Below are positions 52,183-60,792 of a stretch of 64,000 bases of DNA, piece by piece. The DNA comes from Bradyrhizobium sp. AZCC 2262. GTDB taxonomy: Bacteria; Pseudomonadota; Alphaproteobacteria; Rhizobiales; Xanthobacteraceae. How positions within the stretch are numbered: the stretch's first letter is position 1; each line of letters opens with the position of its first letter. Made by a program: the position numbers and the translations under genes. A model generated the notes under the pieces. The model had not been told where the DNA came from. It saw nothing but the letters and a program-made list of their open reading frames with translations, and did not search any database. Where the stretch lies: positions 3,720,001-3,784,000 of the forward strand of contig NZ_JAZHRT010000001.1 in the NCBI RefSeq assembly GCF_036924535.1. Reading direction: 5' to 3'.

Positions 52183-54420
52183 ATGCCGTCGCAGCAGCGC
52201 ATCATCCTTGGAATTGGGCTCGCCATCCTCCTCGTTATCGGCGCGGCCTCGATCGGTTTGGACCTCAAGTCGCGGGCCGATACCGCTTCCGTCGACCGTG
52301 CGCTTGGCATCCTCAGCAAGATCTCGGATATGCGCCCGCTGCTGCGCCGGTCGGAAAGCGCGGCGCGGGCCTTCGCACTCACCGGCGATCAGCAATTCGC
52401 CAGGGAATACCGCGACGCCAGCGACACGATCCTGCCGGCGCTCGCGGCACTGATCGAGGTCGTCAAGGACAATCCCACCGAAAGGCAGCTGATCGAAGAA
52501 GCCAATGCGCTGGTGCAAAGCCAGATTGCCATCAATGGCGAGCTGATCAGGTTCCGGATCGCGGGAGATGACGCCGCGGTCGCAGCGCTCGTCGGCCAGG
52601 AGGATCGCGCGGCGACGGCCGCGATCGCCGGGAACCTTGAAAAGGCGGTAGCGGAAGAGCGCCGGCTGCTTTACGCCAGACGCGCCGAATCCGAAACCAA
52701 CGGAACGTTCCTGCTGGCGATCGATCTCGCCGGCGTCGCGTTGATTCTGGTTCTCGCCACCGTTCTGACGGTGTCGACCCGCCGCTCGCGTCGCAAACTG
52801 CAGGATTCGCTGAGCGCCACCCAGGCCACCAACGAGGCACTGGAGGCCGCGGTCGCCGAACGCACCGAGCATCTGGTCGCAGCCCATGACGAACTCAGGC
52901 TTTCGGCCGCCGTCCTGCGCAGCACCTTCCACAGCATGGCGGAGGCGGTGCTCGTCATCGACACCAAGGGAGAGATTTTGCTCTCCAACCCGGCCGCCGA
53001 GAAGATGCTGCGCTTCCGGCCGGGCATGACGGTCGAACTGCTGCGCTCGCTCAGCACGGTCTTTCATGCCGACGGCGTCACGCCGCTGCTGGTCCATGAC
53101 ATGCCCGCCTCGCGTGCGCTGCGGGGCGAAGCGTTCGACGCCACCGAAATCGTGGTGCGCCCCGTCAGCGGCAATCCGCCGCTTCATCTCATGATCAGCG
53201 GCCGGCCGCTGCGCGACGCCGCGGGCACCATCAGCGGCGCGGCGCTGGTTTATCACGACGCCACCGCCTCGCGCGAAACCGAGCACAAGCTGCTGCAATC
53301 GCAAAAGCTCGACGCGATCGGCAAGCTCACCGGCGGCGTCGCGCACGACTTCAACAACATGCTGACGGTGATCACCGGCACCACCGAAACGCTGGTCGCC
53401 AGCCTAGCGCATGAGCCTCAGTTGCAGAAGACGGCCGAATTGATCGACCAGGCGGCGGAACGCTGCAGCGAGCTGATCCAGCATCTGCTCGCCTTCGCCC
53501 GCCGCCAGCCGCTGCGGCCGCGCAATGTCGACGTCAACGCTACCGTGCTCGACATCGCAAAACTGCTTCGGCCAACGCTCGGCGAGCAGATCGAGGTCAA
53601 CTCGATCCTCGAGCAGGAAACGGCGACCGCCCATATCGACGCCTCGCAGCTCGCCAACTCCCTGCTCAACATGGCGATCAACGCCCGCGACGCGATGCCG
53701 AACGGCGGCAAGCTGCTGCTGGAGACGCGCAACGTCGTGCTCGACGAAGCCTATGCGCAGGCCAACCCCGGCGTGAAGCCAGGCTCCTATGTGATGCTCG
53801 CGGTCAGCGACACCGGCGCCGGCATGTCGCAGGACGTGCTGGACAAGGTGTTCGAACCGTTCTTCACCACCAAGGAGGTCGGCAAGGGCTCGGGCCTTGG
53901 CCTGAGCATGGTCTACGGCTTCGTCAAACAATCGGGCGGGCACATCCGGATCTACAGCGAGGTCGGGCACGGCACCACGATCAAGCTCTATCTGCCGCCT
54001 GCCCGCGGCCAGGTCGAGGCGGCGCCGGTCGCCGCCGCGCCGCTGCCGCACGGCAACGAAACCATCATGGTGGTGGAAGACGACGCGCTGGTGCGCAATT
54101 TCGTCACCACGCAATTGCAGAGCCTCGGCTACCGCACGGTGGGCGCCGCCAATGGACCAGCGGCGCTGAACCTGATCGAAGGCGGCCAGAAGTTCGATCT
54201 CCTGTTCACCGACGTCATCATGCCCGGCAGCATGTCCGGCCGCGAACTGGCGGACAAGGTGTCGAAGCTCCGGCCCGGCATCAGGGTGCTCTACACATCA
54301 GGCTATACCGACAACGCGATCGTGCATCAGGGCCGCCTCGACCCCGGGGTGCTGCTGCTGACAAAACCGTATCGAAAATCCCAACTGGCGAACATGGTCC
54401 GCCGCGCGCTGACGGGGTGA
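52183..54420 (+). CDS. Hybrid sensor histidine kinase: CHASE3-PAS-HisKA-HATPase-REC
   Basis: 745-residue membrane kinase. TM1 (about 8-28), periplasmic CHASE3 domain (30-180, with RRSESAARAFALTGD), TM2 (about 185-205), coiled linker, PAS domain (about 240-365, AVLVIDTKGEILLSNPAA), HisKA with His388 in GGVAHDFNNML, HATPase (NMAINARDAMP, DTGAGMS, GSGLGLSMVYG), and a C-terminal receiver with Asp677 in LLFTDVIMPG. It is coupled to the preceding receiver gene. Its 3' end is followed after 16 bases by the recombinase remnant. Confidence 0.95.
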   Translation: MPSQQRIILGIGLAILLVIGAASIGLDLKSRADTASVDRALGILSKISDMRPLLRRSESAARAFALTGDQQFAREYRDASDTILPALAALIEVVKDNPTERQLIEEANALVQSQIAINGELIRFRIAGDDAAVAALVGQEDRAATAAIAGNLEKAVAEERRLLYARRAESETNGTFLLAIDLAGVALILVLATVLTVSTRRSRRKLQDSLSATQATNEALEAAVAERTEHLVAAHDELRLSAAVLRSTFHSMAEAVLVIDTKGEILLSNPAAEKMLRFRPGMTVELLRSLSTVFHADGVTPLLVHDMPASRALRGEAFDATEIVVRPVSGNPPLHLMISGRPLRDAAGTISGAALVYHDATASRETEHKLLQSQKLDAIGKLTGGVAHDFNNMLTVITGTTETLVASLAHEPQLQKTAELIDQAAERCSELIQHLLAFARRQPLRPRNVDVNATVLDIAKLLRPTLGEQIEVNSILEQETATAHIDASQLANSLLNMAINARDAMPNGGKLLLETRNVVLDEAYAQANPGVKPGSYVMLAVSDTGAGMSQDVLDKVFEPFFTTKEVGKGSGLGLSMVYGFVKQSGGHIRIYSEVGHGTTIKLYLPPARGQVEAAPVAAAPLPHGNETIMVVEDDALVRNFVTTQLQSLGYRTVGAANGPAALNLIEGGQKFDLLFTDVIMPGSMSGRELADKVSKLRPGIRVLYTSGYTDNAIVHQGRLDPGVLLLTKPYRKSQLANMVRRALTG

Positions 54421-54445
54421 ACGGGCGAAAGTGGTGTTACCCCCT

Positions 54446-54490
54446 TTCCGAAGGCAAAGGCCGCGCGTTTGAATCGTGTCGGGCGCGCCA
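54446..54490 (+). other. tRNA-Arg(CCG) 3'-half remnant, candidate attachment site
   Basis: From the anticodon-loop-like TTTCCGAAGG, through a T arm with the seven-base loop TTTGAAT and complementary flanks, to GGGCGCG-CCA, this matches the 3' half of a tRNA-Arg(CCG) as I know it. The 5' half (acceptor and D arm) is missing just upstream, so it is not a working tRNA. Such 3' ends are typical attachment sites left by integrases; the recombinase gene reads into it antisense. Confidence 0.65.
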
Positions 54491-54496
54491 CTTCGG
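54482..54496 (+). repeat. Direct repeat, left copy (candidate element boundary)
   Basis: GGCGCGCCACTTCGG, covering the tRNA 3' end and six bases beyond, matches GGCGCACCACTTCGG at 58448-58462 with one difference, in the same orientation. The two may mark the ends of an integrated segment of about 4 kb. Confidence 0.45.
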
Positions 54497-56117
54497 TACA
54501 GAGCTGGGCACGCCAAAACCAGCCGTTTTTGCGCCTGAAGCGGCGACGAGCGTGCGCAGAAGTACGCTTTTCGATCCCATGATGCGCAGTTCTTTCTGAT
54601 CGACTTCGACCCGTTGGGCGAGCGCGCGAAGGTGATCGCGGCGGTAGCCGCCGTTGTCGGTCCGCATTCGCTTGCGGGCTGTCCTGGCAAACGTCCTGAG
54701 AGTCTGCGGCGTCATGGTCGGCCCGGCCCGATCAATCGCATCCTCGGCCCGCTCTGCGTCAAGGCGGGCCTGGTCGCGTGTTGCTTTGAGTTCGGTGACA
54801 CGGTCCTTCAACTGGGGATCGGAGAGATCGGCAATGCCATTCTCGATGGCGTCGTAGAGCCGCCTGAGTTTGGCATCCGCCTCGGTCGCCCGCTTGCACA
54901 AGTCGGCAATGTGCGACCTTCGGCGCTCGGCGCGATCCTTGCGGCGATCGAGCACGTGCGACAAAAGTCGCTCAAGGCGGCTCGGCTGCAACAGACGCTG
55001 CTCGATGTGCTCCGCCACCAGATTGTCGAGCTTCTCCATCGGGACAGTGCGACCCGAACAGCCGGTCGCGCCCTGGCGGGCTTTGGTGCAGCACGTGTAA
55101 TAGCGGTAACGGCCGCTCTTGCCAGTGCGCAGCGTCATTGCTCCACCGCAGCCGGCGCAGAAGCAGATGCCGGTGAGTAGCGTGGGGCCACTGACTACTC
55201 TTGGGGCGACCATCGCCGGACTGCGGCTCTTGAGCAGCATTTGGACGACCTCAAATTCCTCCTTGTCGACAATTGCTGGCACCGTCATTTCGACGATTTC
55301 GCTCTCTGCCTTGCGCTCGCGGGTCTTCCAGAACTTGGTATTGAAGCGGTGCCGGCCGATGTAGGTCGTCCGTCTCAGCACCTTGTGGACGGCATCGACA
55401 CCCCAGCGCCCGCCGTCACGGGTACGGATTCCCTTGGCATTAAGGTGAGTGGCGATGGACTTGACGCCCATCGCGCCCGCGCGTCCGTCCCCTTCCCGGG
55501 CCAATCGGAAGATCAGGCGGACCGTCTCGGCCTGGACCGGGTCGACCTCAAGGGTCTTCTTGATGCGGTGCCCGCGTTGCTCGGATGCCTCCACGATCCG
55601 GTAACCGATAGGGGGCAAGGCTCCGTTCCAGAAGCCCTGACGGGCGTTCTCCTTCATGGCCCTAAGCGTGTGCTTGGCGTTCTCCTTGGATTGGTACTCG
55701 TCGAACAGCGCCATGATCTGCCGGATCATGTTGCTCATGGGATCGTCGCCGAGCTCCTGGGTGATCGAGACCAGCCGGACGCCAGCCTTGGCGAAGCGGC
55801 GCACATAGAACTCGAGCTGGAACTGGTCACGGAAGAAGCGGCTAAAACTGCGCACCAGGATCACATCGAACGCCGGCGGCTTGGTGGTTGCCGCGTCGAT
55901 CATGCGCTGGAATTCCGGCCGCCGATCGTCGGTTGCTGACGCGCCTGGCTCGACGTAGTCGGCAACGATCTCCCATCTTCGGGACGCGCCAATATCCCTT
56001 TGCCTCGCGGCGCTGGTCCGGGATGGAAAGATCATTGTGGGCTTGCCGGCCGGTCGAGACTCGCAGGTAGAGGGCAGCACGAACCGGCATCGTCATGGCG
56101 ATCTCCAAACAAGAGGG

Positions 56118-56354
56118 TCATTGGCGGGTCGAAAACAATTCATCGAACAGGTCACCGAACCAGGCCTCGAAGACCTCGATCTCGGCCTCGGTGATCGGGA
56201 CGTCCGCAGGCCAGTCGTCGGTCACGGTCCAGTCGGACCGAACCGACTTAGCCGGGCGTCCCTTTCGTCGAGTTGCAGGCTGCAGATAGTCATAGAGATC
56301 GTCGGGCAACGAGCCCAGCGATCGCGTTGGTCGAGATTTTTGATCATGAGCCAT
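56118..56354 (-). CDS. Small protein encoded just upstream of the recombinase
   Basis: 78 residues from ATG 56354 (MAHDQKSRPTRSLGSL...), ending 21 bases before the recombinase start with a ribosome binding site between them. Acidic C-terminal half (DDWPADVPITEAEIEVFEAWF). The position suggests a co-transcribed partner of the recombinase, for example a directionality or regulatory factor, but I recognise no family. Confidence 0.55.
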   Translation of the reverse strand: MAHDQKSRPTRSLGSLPDDLYDYLQPATRRKGRPAKSVRSDWTVTDDWPADVPITEAEIEVFEAWFGDLFDELFSTRQ

Positions 56355-57229
56355 GGCGTCCCTGCGGCACGCAGACTCCATCCGGAGAGAACGGCGCAAG
56401 TTTGTCCGCCGCCAGGGCGTGCCCCTGTAACGCGAGGAGCGGCCCCTCGCTCGCGCTGAGCCATCAGCGCATGGCCGTAAAGGCCGGGGCAGGCGACGCT
56501 TGTCAAGGCCGTCAGCCGCGGAGCCGGGCGCGCAAGGCGCGAGCCTTGACCAGTGTCGACTGGTCCGGCATCGCCTCGATAGACACTGACGTCTCGGCAA
56601 TACCAAACACATTGTGCCGACTTCTTGAGCGCAAAGGAGAACCTGGATTCTTGCAAGGTGTGACTGTGCCAGAAAAGTTGCGATAAGCCTATGAACTGAC
56701 ACACGACCGACCGCAGCGCACCTTGCGCCTTTTATCCTGCTATCAAGCGGTCGGTTGTCTGCGCCTCGCCGGTCCTGCGCTATCGTTCGCCAAACCGCCA
56801 TCCGACAAAAACCAGGACAAGCATGACGCGAGCAGCTTCCGCGTGGATTTGGCGCAGTTGATATGCCGGGTCTTTGTCGACCGCAGGTGCAGCTCATGTC
56901 TCTTAGCCGGTCGAGGGCAGAACGCCGGAGCTGCCGCGGCTGCGCCGGTCGTTTGCAATTCGGGCGCGGCAAGGCGACAGGCAGGCCAGTCCCAATCGGA
57001 CGTGAATGTCCGGTATTGTGGATAGCGGACGCTAAAGCAGACGTCGCAAAATCGACGCGATTGACCCGAAGCCGACCTTGCGCCGATGCTGCCGGAGGCG
57101 CGGTGCGGGCTCGAAAATAAATTCGTAGAGCATGTCGTTTTGGCGGTCCGCCGTTCGACTGGGTGTCGGCGGAACAACTTCGGTTGTGGTTGGAGCTCAC
57201 AATGTGACTGGATCTTACGGAGGTTGGCA
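56355..57229. other. 875-bp gene-poor stretch
   Basis: No open frame here has a ribosome binding site and family resemblance. Base composition is less GC-rich than the flanks and looks degenerate. At about 56995-57080 the sequence (translating as ADAKADVAKS-like peptide) resembles a dispersed repeat that I have seen behind spurious proteins in Bradyrhizobium. It fits the remains of an integrated element. Confidence 0.5.
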
Positions 57230-58192
57230 ATGACGATCTCGCATCGATTTATCGAGACAAATGGCATTCGAATGCACCTGGCCGAAGCAGGGAGCGGCCC
57301 CACCGTGCTTCTCTGCCATGGCTTTCCGGAGTGCTGGTATTCGTGGCGGCACCAATTGGAAGCGCTCGCTGCCGCCGGATATCGCGCCATCGCGCCCGAC
57401 ATGCGTGGTTACGGGCAGACGGACAAACCTGTTGCGATCGATCAATACACTCTATTGCATTTGACCGGAGACATGGTCGGATTGCTCGACGCGATCGGCA
57501 CGGATCAAGCAGTCGTTGTCGGACATGATTGGGGAGCGCCGGTCGCTTGGCGCTGCGCTCTGTTCAGACCGGATCGATTTAGGGCCGTCGTTGGCTTGAG
57601 CGTGCCGTTTCAGGTGCGTGGTCCCAACCGACCAAGCACCGTCATGCCGAGGACCGAAAAGCAGCGCTTCTATCAACTGTATTTCCAGACACCGGGCGTT
57701 GCCGAGGCAGAACTCGAAAAAGACGTCCACAACGCAATCAAGACGACATTGTTCGCCCTATCTGGCGATGCGCCGGTTGAAGATCCTGCGTCGCTCACGA
57801 TGCTTCCTAGTGAGGGGGGGTGGCTTGATGGGAAGCCTACAACCCAATCATTGCCGACGTGGCTCACGGACAGTGACATCGAATTTTACGTTGAAGAGTT
57901 CAAGCGCACCGGCTTTGGAGGAGGTTTGAATTGGTATCGCAACATTGATCGCAATTGGGAGTTGCTCGCACCATGGTCCGGCGCAAAGGTTCAGGTCCCG
58001 GCACTCTATGTCGTTGGCGATCGAGACGGGGTTTACAGATCGCCGAGTTGGAGCCATCTCGTCCCTAGCCTGAAACAGTTCGTGCCCTTGCTTCGCGAGA
58101 CAATAGTCTTGAAAGGTTGCGGTCATTGGACTCAGCAAGAGCGCGCCAAAGACGTAAGCAATGCGCTCCTGGAATTCCTGAAACAGTTATAG
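57230..58192 (+). CDS. Soluble epoxide hydrolase (alpha/beta hydrolase)
   Basis: 320 residues from ATG 57230 with GGAGG upstream. Family features: HGFPECWYSW at 30-39 (HGxP oxyanion motif), nucleophile Asp100 in VVGHDWGAPVAW, cap domain with Tyr residues that open the epoxide (FYQLYFQ, NWYRNI), and the catalytic His in GCGHWTQQE near 298. It hydrolyses an epoxide to a diol in the cytosol. It lies inside the putative integrated segment and is somewhat less GC-rich than its neighbours, suggesting transfer. Confidence 0.92.
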   Translation: MTISHRFIETNGIRMHLAEAGSGPTVLLCHGFPECWYSWRHQLEALAAAGYRAIAPDMRGYGQTDKPVAIDQYTLLHLTGDMVGLLDAIGTDQAVVVGHDWGAPVAWRCALFRPDRFRAVVGLSVPFQVRGPNRPSTVMPRTEKQRFYQLYFQTPGVAEAELEKDVHNAIKTTLFALSGDAPVEDPASLTMLPSEGGWLDGKPTTQSLPTWLTDSDIEFYVEEFKRTGFGGGLNWYRNIDRNWELLAPWSGAKVQVPALYVVGDRDGVYRSPSWSHLVPSLKQFVPLLRETIVLKGCGHWTQQERAKDVSNALLEFLKQL

Positions 58193-58622
58193 ATCGCGAA
58201 CGGGGACTTGCGTAGACGCGGAAAGCAACGCAATGTCGCGTTTTGTGCATTGGCCCTTCGCGTCTATCTGGGAGGCTGATCGAGATTACCGCTGTTGAGG
58301 GGTAAGCGGAGCACCCCGCAACATCGGGGGATCCACGATGCGTAGTGCTAGATGGCAGAGCATCGTAGACTTGCCGATTGTAGCGTATCGCGGGCTTCGG
58401 CATCATAGGGGAATCGCGAGGAAGTAGTGCCCATCTTCATCGGCTGTGGCGCACCACTTCGGAATACGTGCCTAAAAAATGCCTCGCTGCAGTTATGAGT
58501 TAGGCGAAAGCGAAGCTCCAGCGCGTCGCCGCATACGCCGGTCGTGATCGGTTTGAAATGCGGAACAAGATAGTGAGCGAAGCCAAATGGTCAGACGGCA
58601 CCGGATGGTTCGGTGGATTTTC
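58193..58622. other. Gene-free stretch with the right direct repeat
   Basis: No gene seen in 430 bases. It contains the right copy of the direct repeat at 58448-58462 and the promoter region of the next gene. Confidence 0.55.
58448..58462 (+). repeat. Direct repeat, right copy (candidate element boundary)
   Basis: GGCGCACCACTTCGG, one base different from the copy at 54482-54496. Upstream bases (ATCGGCTGT) are also partly alike. Candidate right attachment site. Confidence 0.4.
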
Positions 58623-59429
58623 ATGGTCAAGCGCCTGATCGTCATCGTGTTCGCGCTCGGTGCGCTTAACGTGCTGGCAAACGCGGCAGCGCTGTCCCCC
58701 TTCGCCCATGATGCCGCGGGTGGAGCGGTTCTGGAGTTCTATCCCGCGACGGCGGTCAGGTTCAACGCCCAAGGGCGCGATCTGGTGAGTGTCACCGTGA
58801 AGGAAACTCCTCCCGCAAGCGACGCGCGGGGCCCCATCGACCTTGCCCTCATCGCGGATTGTCGATTGCGCCAACTGGCTGCGTCGCCGGTTGCGGAGGT
58901 CGCGAAAGATGGGACGCCACCAACTGCGGTTGTAGGGTTCAAAACCAGCGATCTGAAATCACCCCCCAAAGGTATGTATCAACGATTTGTCACGGCTTTG
59001 TGCGACGGCGAACTGCTGGGTGTGCAAGGCTTGCCGGCAAAGAGCGGATGGAAGCATTTTCTCGAAAGCCCGCTGCGTGGACTCTATTTCGCAAGCGGGG
59101 GTGTCAGAACAATCGGCAAGTACCGGGCGGCGTCGGTGCGCCTTTATGAATTCGGCGGCACGCAGCTAGCTGATGGCCGGCACGTCGATGCACGTGACGC
59201 GGTGTGGGTCATCGATTGCGAGCGCAAGCTCGGTGCGGTGGCCTTTGAGCGAGCCTTCGCAAGGGAGGGCGACCACAATCAAACCGTGCAGTCGATCGGG
59301 GATGAAAGGGCGTTCGCCGATCCGTCGATCGTGGAGGTCGACAAACTGACGTTTGGCCAGGCTGCCGTCGGCTCGATGCAGGCACGGTTCGGCGACGCAT
59401 TGTGTGTCATGAATCCGGACTTGCAGTGA
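58623..59429 (+). CDS. Exported protein, unknown function
   Basis: 268 residues from ATG 58623 (GGTGGA upstream); in-frame ATGs at 58587 and 58605 are alternatives. Signal peptide MVKRLIVIVFALGALNVLANA, then a globular domain with no transmembrane segment and four or five Cys that could form disulfides. Blocks such as SDARGPIDLALIADCRLR, GMYQRFVTALCDGELLG and DARDAVWVIDCERK are distinct but matched no family I know. Stand-alone gene. Confidence 0.72.
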   Translation: MVKRLIVIVFALGALNVLANAAALSPFAHDAAGGAVLEFYPATAVRFNAQGRDLVSVTVKETPPASDARGPIDLALIADCRLRQLAASPVAEVAKDGTPPTAVVGFKTSDLKSPPKGMYQRFVTALCDGELLGVQGLPAKSGWKHFLESPLRGLYFASGGVRTIGKYRAASVRLYEFGGTQLADGRHVDARDAVWVIDCERKLGAVAFERAFAREGDHNQTVQSIGDERAFADPSIVEVDKLTFGQAAVGSMQARFGDALCVMNPDLQ

Positions 59430-59531
59430 CAAGGGGCAAGCCTCTCCTGGTGCGGCGTCGTTTTCAATGCCGACTTGATGTATGAAAGGTGAGACGTTGG
59501 ACGAAGGGATTCTGGGGAAGAGCCAAGACTA

Positions 59532-59870
59532 ATGGCCGACGTGATCTACAAGCGCTGCTATTTCGATTGGGGCGGACGATGCGCCTACTGCGACGTTGGA
59601 CTCCCCCGGATAAAGACGGGCGGCAAGGTCAAGGCCAGCATCGACCATTTCATCCCGCTCGCAAAGGGAGGTCAGAACAGCAGGAGCAACCGCGTGCTGT
59701 CCTGCTACCCCTGCAATCTCGCCAAGGGTGACACCGACCCGCGCGAGACAAATCAATGGCCCCACGTCGAACGGCGGCTTGCCGAGATCGCCGCTTCGCC
59801 GCTCATCAGTCACGGGCGGCTCAAACGGCTCCTGCCCGAGCTAGTGAAACAAGTTGCCGAAGGGGCATAA
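59532..59870 (+). CDS. Small HNH endonuclease
   Basis: 112-residue HNH protein. Zinc-type CAYC at 18-21 and a second pair in SCYPCN near 58, with the beta-beta-alpha metal core SIDHFIPLAKGGQN (His residue) and NRVLSCYPCNLAKGD. The pattern is that of stand-alone McrA-like HNH nucleases, often of phage or restriction origin. No methylase or partner gene adjoins it. Confidence 0.88.
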   Translation: MADVIYKRCYFDWGGRCAYCDVGLPRIKTGGKVKASIDHFIPLAKGGQNSRSNRVLSCYPCNLAKGDTDPRETNQWPHVERRLAEIAASPLISHGRLKRLLPELVKQVAEGA

Positions 59871-59995
59871 TGCGCGCCCGAGAACCGCGTTGGCGCTGAT
59901 CGCTATCATCTCTGCTACCCGAGCCGCTGTCAGTCGTCGCCATTAGTCGTCGCGCTGATCGATTTGAGAAACCGTCGGTAGGTGAGGAAAGACCC

Positions 59996-60712
59996 ATGCG
60001 ACCCTACATCATCTGCCATATGGGCACGTCGATCGACGGTCGCCTGCATCCGAGCCGCTTCACCTCGCCTGCGCAGGGCATCTCTCGAGATGTCCTGCGT
60101 GGACATTATGAACGCGTCCATGATCAGTTCGGCGCCGATGGATGGATCGTCGGCCGCATGACGATGAGCGAGATGGCGAAGGGAGCGGAACGGCCGGCTA
60201 GAGATGCACCCAAAGTAGCGCGCAAGGCGCATATTGCCGCGCGTGACGGCCGCAAGCTTGCGATCGGCATCGATCCATCGGGCCGCGTTCATTACGGCAA
60301 GGACAATATCGGCGGCGACCATGTGGTCGCCGTTCTGGGCGAGGAAGTATCCGATGCGTACCTCGCGGAATTGCGTGAGGACGGCGCGTCTTATGTCTTC
60401 GCTGGACCCAAGGGCGATGATCTGCGCCGCGCGATGGAAGAGATCGCCTCGCTGTTTGGCGTCAAGACACTTCTTCTCGAAGGCGGCGGCAGGATCAACG
60501 GCGCTTTTCTGAAGCACAAGCTTATTGATGAGTTCAGCACCTTGATCCATCCCGCCGTCGATGGCGTGGCCGGTACGCAAAGCATCGTGGATTATGACGG
60601 GCCCGAGGACGACCGCCCTGGAGCAGGGCAATCACTGCGCCTCACGCACTGCGAAACGCTCGAAGGCGGCATGGTGTGGTTGCGGCACGCCGTGGAACGT
60701 GGGCCAGGCTGA
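59996..60712 (+). CDS. RibD C-terminal/dihydrofolate reductase-family protein
   Basis: 238-residue NADPH-dependent reductase fold. N-terminal YIICHMGTSIDGRLHP (substrate loop), DGWIVGRMTMSEMAKG, and the cofactor loop TLLLEGGGRINGAFL near 160. Related to the pyrimidine reductase domain of RibD but stand-alone; the substrate may be a pteridine or another carbonyl compound. Confidence 0.88.
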   Translation: MRPYIICHMGTSIDGRLHPSRFTSPAQGISRDVLRGHYERVHDQFGADGWIVGRMTMSEMAKGAERPARDAPKVARKAHIAARDGRKLAIGIDPSGRVHYGKDNIGGDHVVAVLGEEVSDAYLAELREDGASYVFAGPKGDDLRRAMEEIASLFGVKTLLLEGGGRINGAFLKHKLIDEFSTLIHPAVDGVAGTQSIVDYDGPEDDRPGAGQSLRLTHCETLEGGMVWLRHAVERGPG

Positions 60713-60792
60713 CTACTTATTTGAACTTGGCCACCTTGGTCCGCTGGGGCTGTCGGGTGACATAGCCTGTCATCACCCGCCCTTCCCCGCCC

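Larger units (their letters stand above)
54437..56096 (-). pseudogene. Large serine recombinase, frameshifted near its N-terminus
   Basis: Site-specific recombinase of the resolvase/integrase type. The N-terminus from ATG 56096 (GGAG upstream) carries the catalytic Ser14 in LYLRVSTGRQ and then leaves frame; an extra base in 55985-55990 shifts the rest. From about residue 37 the second frame runs intact: EFQRMIDAATTKP, RSFSRFFRDQFQLE, recombinase domain, zinc ribbon (CFCAGCGG ... CC ... GC) and coiled coil. As read, the catalytic Ser is separated from the body, so it is probably inactive, unless this is a sequencing error. The last 17 codons (WRARHDSNARPLPSERG) are the complement of a tRNA-Arg 3' half. 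Confidence 0.88.

Noticed and set aside
54446..54490. Complete tRNA gene
   Set aside because: Only the anticodon loop to the 3' end is tRNA-like; acceptor and D arms are absent upstream.
56118..57230. 370-codon minus-strand frame before the recombinase
   Set aside because: Only the last 78 codons look like a gene; the rest is Arg/Cys-rich with no motif or start signal.
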